From Acidobacteriota bacterium (GTDB lineage: Bacteria; Acidobacteriota; Terriglobia; Acidiferrales; UBA7541), in contig JACQDE010000019.1 in the NCBI GenBank assembly GCA_016201285.1, forward strand, positions 1 to 64,000: 64,000 nucleotides of DNA. The letters run 5' to 3'. The position numbers and the translations under genes were made by a program. Positions 26,961 to 33,938 of this stretch are shown piece after piece; positions within the stretch are counted from its first letter, which is position 1, and every line of letters begins with the position of its first letter. The notes beneath the pieces are model-generated. The model was given only the letters and a program-made list of their open reading frames with translations, was not told where the DNA came from and ran no database searches.

Positions 26961-26982
26961 GGACAGGCGTCCACGCCTGTCC
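26961..26982. repeat. REP-like palindrome upstream of rlmN
   Basis: GGACAGGCG (26961-26969), TCCA, CGCCTGTCC (26974-26982), perfect 9-bp arms preceded by GTA so that the element reads GTAG then the hairpin. It is 15 bases before the rlmN start and would be in the leader or ribosome-binding region. Confidence 0.75.
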
Positions 26983-26997
26983 GGCACGGCGCTCGCA

Positions 26998-28134
26998 ATG
27001 CCTGACGACCTTCTTGGCAAACCGGCGGACGAACTTCGCGCGCTACTCGCGGCGCTGAGCGAGCCCGCCTACCGCGGCGCTCAGGTCTATCACGCGCTCT
27101 ACGCCGAGCGGCGCTTCGATTTTGCCGCGATGACCAACCTGCCCGCGGCGCTCCGCGAGCGCCTCGCGCGCGAGGCGCGCATCGCCCTGCCGCAAATCGT
27201 CAAGCGGTATCACTCCGCCGACGGCACAGTGCGCTATCTGCTTGCTCTGGATGCGGATGTAGGGGCGGACCTGCGTGTCCGCCCGGCCAGCGAGGGCGCA
27301 CACATCGGTCCGCCCCTACGTGAGCAATGCAAACCCACCACGATTGAGACCGTGTTCATGCCGGAAGAAAGCCGGCAAACGATTTGCATCTCGACGCAGG
27401 CGGGTTGCGCGGTGGAGTGCCGTTTCTGTCTGACGGCGACGCTGGGATTGATTCGCAATCTAACGGCGGGAGAGATCATCGGGCAGGCGCTCGTTGCGCT
27501 CGAGGAAAATCGCGCCGCGCTCAAGCCGCAGACCAACGTGGTGCTGATGGGCCAGGGCGAGCCGCTGTTGAACTACGACGCGGTGCTGGCCGCCGTGCGC
27601 ATCCTGCTCGACGCGAACGGCGCGGCGCTTTCGCCGAAGCACGTTACGCTGTCGACCAGCGGCATCGTCCCCGGCATCGAGCGCCTGGCGCAAGAAAAGA
27701 TTCGCCCCAAGCTGGCCGTCTCGCTCAACGCATCATCCGACGTGCAGCGCGACCTGATCATGCCCATCAACAAAAGGTATCCGCTGGAAAAACTGCTCGA
27801 GGCTTGCCGCAGCTATCCGCTGCGCCCGTGGGAGAAGCTGACGTTCGAATACGTGCTGCTCGGCGGGTTCAACGATTCACCGGAGGACGCGCGCCGCGTC
27901 GCGCGCCTGCTCGCGAATCTGCGCTGCAAGGTGAACCTGATTCCGTGGAACCCCGGGGAGCTGCCCTACGAGCCGCCCAACGCCGAACGCATCGAGGAGT
28001 TCCGCCGCATCCTCACCGAAAAAAGTCTGCCGGCGTTTGTGCGCACCTCGCGCGGGCAGGACATCATGGCCGCCTGCGGACAGCTTGCCCTGCTCGAATC
28101 CGCCGGCGCCGCGCTCACACAAATCACGCCGTAG
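26998..28134 (+). CDS. rlmN: 23S rRNA (adenine-2503-C2)/tRNA-37 methyltransferase, radical SAM
   Basis: 378 residues. RlmN methylates C2 of A2503 in 23S rRNA (and A37 in some tRNAs) with a radical SAM mechanism. The cluster-binding CxxxCxxC is C137, C141, C144 (GCAVECRFC). Also conserved are MGQGEPLLN, LSTSGIVPGI, LAVSLNA and the C-terminal TSRGQDIMAACGQL containing the methyl-carrying Cys. Residues about 87-112 (from DVGADLRVRP to EQCKPT) are not part of the family. They are encoded by an in-frame palindromic repeat at 27259-27319, placed between the N-terminal accessory domain and the radical SAM barrel. A REP palindrome precedes the start and a BIME begins at the stop codon. Confidence 0.93.
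   Translation: MPDDLLGKPADELRALLAALSEPAYRGAQVYHALYAERRFDFAAMTNLPAALRERLAREARIALPQIVKRYHSADGTVRYLLALDADVGADLRVRPASEGAHIGPPLREQCKPTTIETVFMPEESRQTICISTQAGCAVECRFCLTATLGLIRNLTAGEIIGQALVALEENRAALKPQTNVVLMGQGEPLLNYDAVLAAVRILLDANGAALSPKHVTLSTSGIVPGIERLAQEKIRPKLAVSLNASSDVQRDLIMPINKRYPLEKLLEACRSYPLRPWEKLTFEYVLLGGFNDSPEDARRVARLLANLRCKVNLIPWNPGELPYEPPNAERIEEFRRILTEKSLPAFVRTSRGQDIMAACGQLALLESAGAALTQITP
27259..27319. repeat. BIME-like element inserted in frame in rlmN
   Basis: Outer perfect 12-bp arms GTAGGGGCGGAC (27259-27270) and GTCCGCCCCTAC (27308-27319), with an inner hairpin GGCGGAC/GTCCGCC at 27264-27283. The ends are GTAG and CTAC, as in the elements at 28134-28204 and 29205-29269. Confidence 0.85.
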
Positions 28135-28204
28135 TAGGACAGACGTCCACGCTTGTCCACTGCCGAAGCTTGCAGGAGTGGACAGGCCTGGAGGCCTGTC
28201 CTAC
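28134..28204. repeat. BIME-like element between rlmN and pgeF
   Basis: Outer arms GTAGGACAG (28134-28142) and CTGTCCTAC (28196-28204), with inner hairpins built on GACAGACGTCCACGCTTGTC and on GGACAGGCCTGGAGGCCTGT. It fills the whole gap between the convergent genes. The rlmN stop ends on its first base, and the pgeF stop TAG is part of its right end. Confidence 0.85.
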
Positions 28205-29139
28205 ACGCGGATTCCGATCACACCCATCAGGCGGCCGGTGCGGCCGAATTCGGCGCGGTGGCTGAAGAGAATGTCCTTGCGGCAGGCGGTGCAGAGATTG
28301 CTCGCAAGAATATTCGCGGTGGGCACGCCGGCATGTTCGAGTTGCCAGCGGTTGGCGGCGAGCAAATCAAGATGCACGGAAGGCGGAGGCGGCTGGTGGC
28401 CGGGCGGGTGCATGTTGAGCCACTGGAGGGGGTTCGGCGTGTCGTCGCTGACGAGGCGCTCGAAGGGGCCTTCGAACCACTCCGCGGCGTGCGCGAATTG
28501 CGAATGGAACGCCTGCGCAACTTCCGCGCCGACTTCGTAGCAGCCGCGGCCGATGCCCGGGCCGAGCACGGCGAGAACGTCACGCGGGCACGTGCCGAAC
28601 GTCATGCGCATTTTCCCTAGCGTTTTTTCGGCGATGCGCGCGAGCGTGCCGCGCCACCCGGCGTGCACCGCGGCCACCGCGCGGCGCTTCGTGTCCGCCA
28701 GCAGGATGGGCACGCAGTCGGCCGTGAGCACGGCCAGCAGCAACCCCGGCGTGCGCGTGATGAGCGCGTCGCCCTTTACGGGTTGCTCGGGCGCGGCATC
28801 GAGCACGCGCGTCAACGTCGAATGAAACTGCCGCTGCGAGACAATCTGCATCGGCTTCGCGCCAAGTGCTGTGAGCAGTTTTCCCCGGTTGGCGAGCACG
28901 TTTTCGCGCGTGTCCCAGTCGGTGCGGCCGAGATTGAAGACGCGCTTTCCATCGAGCATGCTCGCGCCGCCCGGGCGCAGCGTGAACCCGTGCACCAGCC
29001 AGGGAATTTTTCCGAGCGCGCCGGCTTCGAGGATCTGCACGCCCTGCGCGCGCCGCGTGCGCCAGACGGCCGCGGCAAGCTTGGCCCGCCGCATGACGGT
29101 TGTCTTGCGCGCAGTCTTAGAAAGGGCTCTGGTCTTCAC
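28201..29139 (-). CDS. pgeF: Laccase-domain purine nucleoside phosphorylase (PgeF/YfiH family)
   Basis: 312 residues as drawn. The family motifs are clear: FNLGRTDWDTRENVLANR, QFHSTLTRV, LTADCVPILLAD (zinc Cys), AAVHAGWRGTLA (zinc His), GPGIGRGCYEVG, and a C-terminal AGVPTANILASNLCTAC with FSHRAEFGRTGRLMGVI. These proteins are purine nucleoside phosphorylases or adenosine deaminases, formerly called polyphenol oxidases. The first 30 residues are poorly conserved and basic; the start is GTG at 29139, with an ATG at 29094 also possible. The stop codon lies inside a dispersed repeat. Confidence 0.9.
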   Translation of the reverse strand: MKTRALSKTARKTTVMRRAKLAAAVWRTRRAQGVQILEAGALGKIPWLVHGFTLRPGGASMLDGKRVFNLGRTDWDTRENVLANRGKLLTALGAKPMQIVSQRQFHSTLTRVLDAAPEQPVKGDALITRTPGLLLAVLTADCVPILLADTKRRAVAAVHAGWRGTLARIAEKTLGKMRMTFGTCPRDVLAVLGPGIGRGCYEVGAEVAQAFHSQFAHAAEWFEGPFERLVSDDTPNPLQWLNMHPPGHQPPPPSVHLDLLAANRWQLEHAGVPTANILASNLCTACRKDILFSHRAEFGRTGRLMGVIGIRV

Positions 29140-29148
29140 GAGTCACGC

Positions 29149-29154
29149 TATAAT
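29149..29154 (+). promoter_or_regulatory. Possible -10 box for acpS
   Basis: A perfect TATAAT reads rightward 146 bases before acpS. The -35 region is not recognisable, and the leader would run through the BIME at 29205-29269. Confidence 0.3.
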
Positions 29155-29204
29155 CAGTCTGCGGACTGGCATTGTAGAGGCAAGCAGGCGGCCTAGCAAA
29201 CCGC

Positions 29205-29269
29205 GTAGCGCAGCCACTCCTGGCTGCGCAATTTGTGCTGCCCGGCGCAGGCAAGAGTGCCTGCGCTAC
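29205..29269. repeat. BIME-like element upstream of acpS
   Basis: Outer arms GTAGCGCAG (29205-29213) and CTGCGCTAC (29261-29269). Two inner hairpins have perfect 9-bp arms: GCGCAGCCA/TGGCTGCGC (29208-29229) and GCGCAGGCA/TGCCTGCGC (29245-29266). Same design as the elements at 27259 and 28134, but with a different core sequence. Confidence 0.85.
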
Positions 29270-29299
29270 CTGTTGTCCGCTGGAGCGGCCGAGGGGAGA

Positions 29300-29677
29300 A
29301 TGATCATCGGACTGGGCGTGGACATCGCCGAAATTGACCGCATCGAAGCCGCCATCGGGCGACACGGCCGTCACTTCATCGAACGAATTTACACGCCTGA
29401 CGAAATCGCCTACTGCGAGGCGTACCGCGCGCGCTTCGAGCGCTACGCCGGACGCTTCGCCGCCAAAGAAGCGGCGATGAAGGCGCTGGGCACCGGCTGG
29501 CGGCAGGGCGTGCGCTGGGTGGATATCGAAGTCGTCCGAGCGCGCGGCGGCCGCCCCACCATTGTCCTGCACGGCGCCGCGAAGGAACACGCCGACCGCC
29601 TCGGCGTGAAAAACATCTCCCTCTCCATCACCCACAGCGGCAATACCGCCTACGCGCAAGTGATCTTTGAAAACTAG
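29300..29677 (+). CDS. acpS: Holo-[acyl-carrier-protein] synthase
   Basis: 125 residues, the usual AcpS length. It transfers phosphopantetheine from CoA to the serine of acyl carrier protein. The two signatures are present: GLGVDIAEIDRIE with the metal-binding Asp8, and RFAAKEAAMKALGTG with the conserved Glu and Lys. The C-terminal SLSITHSGNTAYAQVI closes the fold. ATG 29300 follows GAGGGGAG; the frame is open far upstream but without homology. It converges on mtaB across an AT-rich inverted repeat. Confidence 0.95.
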   Translation: MIIGLGVDIAEIDRIEAAIGRHGRHFIERIYTPDEIAYCEAYRARFERYAGRFAAKEAAMKALGTGWRQGVRWVDIEVVRARGGRPTIVLHGAAKEHADRLGVKNISLSITHSGNTAYAQVIFEN

Positions 29678-29760
29678 GCAAAAATAGAAAAGGGAAAATA
29701 GAAAATAGGCTCCCTGGCAAGCTCTTCCTCTTTTCTAATTTCTATTTTCTATTTTCGCTT
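29678..29760. repeat. AT-rich inverted repeat, probable bidirectional terminator
   Basis: AAAATAGAAAAGGG and GAAAATAGAAAATAGG on the left are complementary to CCTCTTTTCTAATTTC and TATTTTCTATTTTCG on the right. The long AT-rich stem, with T-runs on both strands, lies between convergent acpS and mtaB. The last codons and stop of mtaB are inside the right arm. Confidence 0.7.
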
Positions 29761-31207
29761 CTGTGGACAATTCCCCGAAAAGGCCTTCGCCATTGGCTGC
29801 CAGACTCACTTCGAGAAACTGATTGCGTGAGAGATGGCCGGCCACCCGGAGTTGGAGATAGTTGTCGCTGAGGGCGGCGGTCCAGGGGCCGGAAGAATCT
29901 TCGCCCTGCTCGCGCAGAGTGAGGACGCGGAGCGTCGAGCCGCTCTGCGCGGCGCGGAAGGCGGCTTTCTTTGCTTCCGCGAGCGCGCGCAATTCCCGGC
30001 TGCGTTGTTTGATCACCTGCGGTGAAACTTCAAGAGAAGTGCCGGCCTCCCTCGGCTTCGCTCTGGACAAGTTCCGGCCGGCGCTACACAGCTTCTCGGC
30101 AGCGGTGCCCGGACGCTTCGAAAACGAAAAGACATGCAGGTAACTCAACGGCAACCGCTCGACAAATTCCATCGTGGCGCGATGGTCAGCGTCGGTTTCG
30201 CCCGGAAAGCCGGCAATCACGTCCGCGCCGACGGCCGCGGCGGGAATTATTTCCCGAATCAGCTCGATTTTGCGCGCGTAGTGTGCAGCGCGGTACCAGC
30301 GGTGCATCGCCGCGAGAACGCGGTCGGAGGCGGATTGCAGCGGGATGTGGAAGTGCCGCGCAACGCGGCCGGATAAAGCAACGAGATCAACAAGGTCCTG
30401 CGTTACGTCCTGCGGCTCAATCGAGGAAAGGCGGAGGCGCTCGAGCGGCGTTTCGTCGAGGATGCGCCGCGCCAGGTCAATCAACTCGACGCGCGGGGCG
30501 AGGTCGCGGCCGTAGCTGCCGAGGTTGATGCCGCTCAGCACGATTTCCTGGTAGCCCGCGCTGGTGAGCTTGCGGATTTCCTCGATCACGCGCGCCGGAG
30601 TGAGGCTGCGGCTTCTTCCGCGAACGAACGGAATCACGCAGTACGAGCAGCGGTTGTTGCAGCCATCCTGAATTTTCAAGATGGGGCGCGTGTGGCCTGC
30701 CCCGAGCGAGGCCGAGGGGTCGCTCTCGCCCCCGAAAATCGGCGCGACGAGCACCTCGGTCTGCGCGAAGATGTCGCCAGTGAGAATCTTCGCCGGGGCA
30801 GAAGCGAGGGAAACGAAATCGGACATGCCGGCCTGAAGGCCGGCGCAACAAGTATCCTGAACAGGCCTGAAGGCCTGTCCTACCAGCGCGGCGATTTCGG
30901 TTTTGTGGGAGTTGCCGACCACCCACGCGACGCCTTGGATCTGCGCCAATTCCTCCGGCGCGCGCTGGGCGTAGCAGCCGGTGACGATGATGCGCGCCTG
31001 CGGATTCTCCGCATGAAAGTGCCGAATGGCCTGGCGGGCCTGCGAATCGGCGTTGGCGGTGACGGTGCACGTGTTGATCACCACCACGTCCGCGCCCGCT
31101 GCGCCAGCGGCGGGCGCGAAGCCGCGCTCGACGAGTTGCCGCTCGATGGCGGCGGCATCGGCCTGCGTGGCGCGGCAGCCGAATTGCTCGATGTGGAAGG
31201 TAGCCAT
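29735..31207 (-). CDS. mtaB: tRNA threonylcarbamoyladenosine methylthiotransferase
   Basis: 490 residues, about 50 longer than usual for MtaB. It adds a methylthio group to t6A37 of tRNA with two iron-sulfur clusters: C11, C47, C78 in the N-terminal UPF0004 domain, and C183, C187, C190 (DGCNNRCSYC) in the radical SAM domain. RLSSIEPQDV, HFHIPLQSASDRVL and GADVIAGFPGET confirm the group, and a TRAM domain ends the protein. Three segments look like in-frame palindromic insertions: about 109-130 (GQAFRPVQDTCCAGLQAG), 160-174 (ESDPSASLGAGHT) and 373-394 (CSAGRNLSRAKPREAGTS). All fall between domains or in loops. The final STEAKIENRN is encoded by the flanking AT-rich repeat. Confidence 0.92.
   Translation of the reverse strand: MATFHIEQFGCRATQADAAAIERQLVERGFAPAAGAAGADVVVINTCTVTANADSQARQAIRHFHAENPQARIIVTGCYAQRAPEELAQIQGVAWVVGNSHKTEIAALVGQAFRPVQDTCCAGLQAGMSDFVSLASAPAKILTGDIFAQTEVLVAPIFGGESDPSASLGAGHTRPILKIQDGCNNRCSYCVIPFVRGRSRSLTPARVIEEIRKLTSAGYQEIVLSGINLGSYGRDLAPRVELIDLARRILDETPLERLRLSSIEPQDVTQDLVDLVALSGRVARHFHIPLQSASDRVLAAMHRWYRAAHYARKIELIREIIPAAAVGADVIAGFPGETDADHRATMEFVERLPLSYLHVFSFSKRPGTAAEKLCSAGRNLSRAKPREAGTSLEVSPQVIKQRSRELRALAEAKKAAFRAAQSGSTLRVLTLREQGEDSSGPWTAALSDNYLQLRVAGHLSRNQFLEVSLAANGEGLFGELSTEAKIENRN
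30039..30087. repeat. Palindromic insertion 3 in mtaB (C-terminal)
   Basis: GTGCCGGCC (30039-30047) and GGCCGGCGC (30076-30084) are near-perfect arms. On the - strand the element begins GTAG (30087-30084). It is in frame and encodes SAGRNLSRAKPREAGT. Confidence 0.75.
30698..30722. repeat. Palindromic insertion 2 in mtaB (middle)
   Basis: On the + strand: GGCCTGCCCCGAGCGAGGCC then GAGGG. It is an imperfect palindrome, in frame, encoding PSASLGAGH just before the radical SAM cluster. It is related to the spacer element at 23723-23775. Confidence 0.55.
30827..30883. repeat. Palindromic insertion 1 in mtaB (N-terminal)
   Basis: Two perfect 8-bp hairpins: GCCGGCCT/AGGCCGGC (30827-30844) and ACAGGCCT/AGGCCTGT (30861-30878), each with a GA loop. 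The right one continues into CCTAC, so it reads GTAGG then the hairpin on the - strand. It encodes QAFRPVQDTCCAGLQAGM in frame. Confidence 0.85.
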
Positions 31208-31456
31208 GGAGAAGTCGACAGTTGATCGCGGACAGCGATTAGCTTTCAGCGGTCAGCTATCAGCAAAAACCAAATTCGATCCCGCAGCGGCGCGACGAAA
31301 CTCGCTCGGAAGCCAACAGTATAGCAGCCGGCGCTGCCGGAGCAGTTCCCGGCGAGAAGATCGAATGGCCGCTGCGCCGGCAGAGGAAGTATCCCCTGGT
31401 GAAATGAAGAACCCGCGTGAATCGACAGCGGCGGAAGAAACATCTAAGATGTGAGG
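31208..31456. other. Divergent spacer upstream of mtaB
   Basis: About 250 bases between mtaB and a small membrane protein gene. It contains AGCTTTCAGC and GGTCAGCTATCAGC words; TCAGCTATCAGC (31253-31264) is the reverse complement of GCTGATAGCTGA at 2837-2848. A CATCTAAGATG inverted repeat lies at 31441-31451. No convincing promoter pair was found. Confidence 0.4.
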
Positions 31457-31624
31457 ATGGCCGTGAAGACGATTCGGCGGATTGCGTTCGGCGCGCTGGG
31501 CCTCGTTTTTTTTGTCGAGGCGGCGCGGTCGTTTCAGCAGGCTGGACTCACGCAGGCGGCGGTCTTCCCCGCGGCGATGGGCGCGCTGCTGGCGGTGATG
31601 GCCATCTGGGGCAAAAGCGGTTGA
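31457..31624 (+). CDS. Small membrane protein, unknown function
   Basis: A 55-residue protein: basic N-terminus (MAVKTIRR), a hydrophobic helix (IAFGALGLVFFVEAA), a short polar turn (RSFQQAGLTQ) and a second helix (AAVFPAAMGALLAVMAIWG) ending KSG. The codon usage is GC-rich like its neighbours and the two-helix pattern is coherent, which argues for a real gene. GTGAGG precedes the ATG. No family is recognised. Confidence 0.5.
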   Translation: MAVKTIRRIAFGALGLVFFVEAARSFQQAGLTQAAVFPAAMGALLAVMAIWGKSG

Positions 31625-31924
31625 GACGCCGTCTAGCTTCCGCGTGACGGAAGCGAGCGACAAGGTCAGGGTTTTGGGTGCCGGGTTCAGGTCACTCCGC
31701 AGAAACAACAATCTCCCCATGGGCTCCGTTTGAATCCCGGCAGATTTCTCGCCTCGCTGGGCAAGACAGCACATCACTTTTTCGGCATGTTGCTGACACA
31801 GCGCCGCCGCGCACTGTGATGGAGACCTTGTCAGCGCCGGTTTCTGCCGCGAAGCAAGAAGTCCGGCACAGGGCTTTTTCCGCAAGGCCGCGGCAGCGTA
31901 TACTCACCCGCGCCGGCAGACATC
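31625..31924. other. Intergenic region before the MFS gene
   Basis: No gene is supported here. CGTCTAGCTTCCG and CGGAAGCGAGCG near 31629-31656 form a small hairpin (CTTCCG/CGGAAG) that may end the small-protein transcript. A TATACT box lies at 31899-31904, 21 bases before the MFS start, without a recognisable -35, so a leaderless or very short leader would result. Confidence 0.4.
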
Positions 31925-33163
31925 GTGAACCGAAAAACCATCGCGAGCTGGTGCCTCTTCGACTTCGCCAACTCTTTCTACGCCGTGCTGCCTGCGGTGA
32001 TCTGGCAGACCTACTACCAGCAAAACATCGTCGGCAACCAGAAGGGCGCAGGAGCGCTCTGGTGGGGCTATGCGATTTCCACGACGATGTTGATCGTGGC
32101 CATCACTTCTCCTGTGATGGGCGCGGTGGCGGACTATGCCGGGCTGCGCAAGCGCCTGCTGGTTGCCTACACGCTGCTCTCGGTGGGATTCGTGTGTCTT
32201 TATGTGACCGTAGAGCCGGGGATGGTGATTTGGGGCTTTGCGGTGACGGTGATTTCCTACGTCGGCTTCGAGGGCGGCATCGTCTTTTACAACGCCTACC
32301 TGCCGGAAATCGCCCCGCGCGAATACCAGGGCCGCGTGTCCGGCTGGGGCTTTGCCACAGGCTACGTCGGTTCTCTGTTCGGCCTGATGCTGGCCATACC
32401 GCTGGCGCAGCGCGGCATGTTGAACGCCGCCTTTCTCTGCATCGCCGCGGCCTTCTTGCTCTTTTCTCTTCCCGCGTTTTTCAATCTGCCTCCCGACGGC
32501 CGGGCGCGGCTGGGCTTGCGCGCCGCCGCCGAGGCCGGCGTGCGGGAATCGTGGCACACCTTCCGTGACATTCTGGGCCTGCGCGATACGCGGCGCTTCC
32601 TGCTCAGCTATTTCTTCTATGAGGACGGCGTGAACACGGCCATCAATATGTCCGCCGGCTTCGCGGCACAGACGCTCGGGTTCAAGGTGGGCGAGCTGCT
32701 GGTGCTGTTCGCGGTGGTGCAGGTGTCGGCGCTGGCGGGCGCGTTTCTGTGGGCCGGGCCCACCGACCGGCTGGGGCCGAAGCGCGTGGTCAGCCTGATG
32801 CTCATCCAGTGGTCAGCGGTGGTGATCAGCGCCTACTTCGTGCAGACCAAGACGCAGTTTTTCGTGGTGGCGGTGCTGGCGGGGACGGGCATGGGGGCGA
32901 TCCAGGCGGCTTCGCGCGCGTTCATGTCCACGCTGATCCCCAGGGGGCGCGAGGCGGATTTCTTCGGCTTCTACTCGCTGTGCGGCAAGTCGGCGGCGGT
33001 GATGGGCCCGCTGATCTTCGGACACGTGGCGGTGGCGGCGGGAGGCAACCAGCGGGTGGCGATTTTCTCGGTGATGGCGCTCTACATCATCGGCTGGTTC
33101 CTGCTGCGGCGCGTGCAGGCCGGCGGGCCGACCTGCCTGCCTCCAACCGAAGCGCAACCCTAG
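31925..33163 (+). CDS. Major facilitator superfamily transporter, UMF1/Atg22-like
   Basis: 412 residues with about twelve hydrophobic segments. The N-terminus (ASWCLFDFANSFYAVLPAVIWQTYY) is the hallmark of the UMF1 (Atg22-like) MFS group, and the loop between helices 2 and 3 reads GAVADYAGLRKRLL, the usual MFS G-x3-D-x2-G-x-R-K/R motif. Fungal Atg22 exports amino acids from the vacuole; bacterial members are uncharacterised, so the substrate is open. GTG 31925 is the start. The C-terminus ends in a short polar tail. The gene is monocistronic and converges on the CBS gene. Confidence 0.88.
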   Translation: MNRKTIASWCLFDFANSFYAVLPAVIWQTYYQQNIVGNQKGAGALWWGYAISTTMLIVAITSPVMGAVADYAGLRKRLLVAYTLLSVGFVCLYVTVEPGMVIWGFAVTVISYVGFEGGIVFYNAYLPEIAPREYQGRVSGWGFATGYVGSLFGLMLAIPLAQRGMLNAAFLCIAAAFLLFSLPAFFNLPPDGRARLGLRAAAEAGVRESWHTFRDILGLRDTRRFLLSYFFYEDGVNTAINMSAGFAAQTLGFKVGELLVLFAVVQVSALAGAFLWAGPTDRLGPKRVVSLMLIQWSAVVISAYFVQTKTQFFVVAVLAGTGMGAIQAASRAFMSTLIPRGREADFFGFYSLCGKSAAVMGPLIFGHVAVAAGGNQRVAIFSVMALYIIGWFLLRRVQAGGPTCLPPTEAQP

Positions 33164-33204
33164 TGCGCTGGCTGTTGCGGTCTTCCGATGCATGTGGCGG
33201 CGTA

Positions 33205-33236
33205 ATCCCGAAGTCCCGAAGCTTCGGGATTCGGGA
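33205..33236. terminator. Palindrome between convergent MFS and CBS genes
   Basis: A perfect 16-bp palindrome TCCCGAAGCTTCGGGA (33214-33229) is nested inside outer TCCCGAA/TTCGGGA arms. It probably forms a bidirectional hairpin; there is no T-run. Confidence 0.5.
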
Positions 33237-33254
33237 CGGGACGCTGCTACCATC

Positions 33255-33689
33255 CTAGCGCTGCGGGAAGATGTAGGACTCGAGCATGTCGGCGCGGGCC
33301 TTGTGGTCGGTAGCGATCACGCGCAGCAGGTCGGCCACGGAGATCATCCCGCGATAGCGCGATTTCTCGTCGAGCACCAGCAGGTGGAAAATGCCGTGCT
33401 CGTCCATCATGCGCAGGCAGTCGTCAAGCGGCGTTTCCGGCGTAGTCAGCACCAGGTCGGTGGACATGATCTCCGTGACGCGCATCCACGCCGGGCATTT
33501 GTTCTCGGCGGCCACCTTATCGGAGATGTCCGACTGCGAGATGCAACCCACCAGCTTGCCGGCGGCGTCGCAGATGCCCACGGCGCGCACGCCTTTTTCG
33601 CGCAGGTAGCGCGCGGCGTCGTGCACGGTCATGTCCACAGGGATGGAGTACACTTCCTTGCGGGACTCGATCAGGTCCTTCACTTTCAT
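33255..33689 (-). CDS. CBS-domain pair protein
   Basis: 144 residues consisting of two CBS domains (about 8-63 and 78-135). The first begins VYSIPVDMTVHDAARYLREKGVRAVGICD, the second DLVLTTPETPLDDCLRMMDEHGIFHLLVLDEKSRYRGMISVADLL. Such two-domain proteins form dimers that bind adenine nucleotides (AMP, ATP or NAD) and regulate a partner. No partner domain or neighbouring IMPDH-type gene is present, so the target is unknown. The start ATG has GAGGAGGGG upstream. Confidence 0.9.
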   Translation of the reverse strand: MKVKDLIESRKEVYSIPVDMTVHDAARYLREKGVRAVGICDAAGKLVGCISQSDISDKVAAENKCPAWMRVTEIMSTDLVLTTPETPLDDCLRMMDEHGIFHLLVLDEKSRYRGMISVADLLRVIATDHKARADMLESYIFPQR

Positions 33690-33938
33690 CGGACCCCTCC
33701 TCGAGCAGGGTATCGTTCGGGTTCCCCCATTCCTAAGCGGGGGCGGGGGAGAAAATGGTAGGACGATCGCCCCGCGGTTGCAACTGAAAATGCGCTACGG
33801 GCAAAGGGCGCCATGACGGCGAGTCTGAATGCACCGGGTTGCAGGGAGCAGGGGCTAGGGTGTTGAGTGTTGAATTCAGCGATTCAGAGTCAGATCCGAT
33901 AGAACGGATGTGCATTCGCGCGTGCTAAGATTCGCGTG
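33690..33938. other. Divergent spacer between the CBS and PCYCGC genes
   Basis: No gene is visible. A run CCCCCATTCCTAAGCGGGGG near 33725-33745 forms a hairpin. TGCTAAGAT at 33924-33932 resembles an extended -10 box just before the PCYCGC gene (the same word occurs at 26944-26952 before rlmN), but a -35 is not clear. Confidence 0.35.

Noticed and set aside
26961-30883. Insertion sequence with terminal inverted repeats
   Set aside because: The GTAG/CTAC elements are only 60-75 bases and contain no transposase; REP/BIME-like is the better description.
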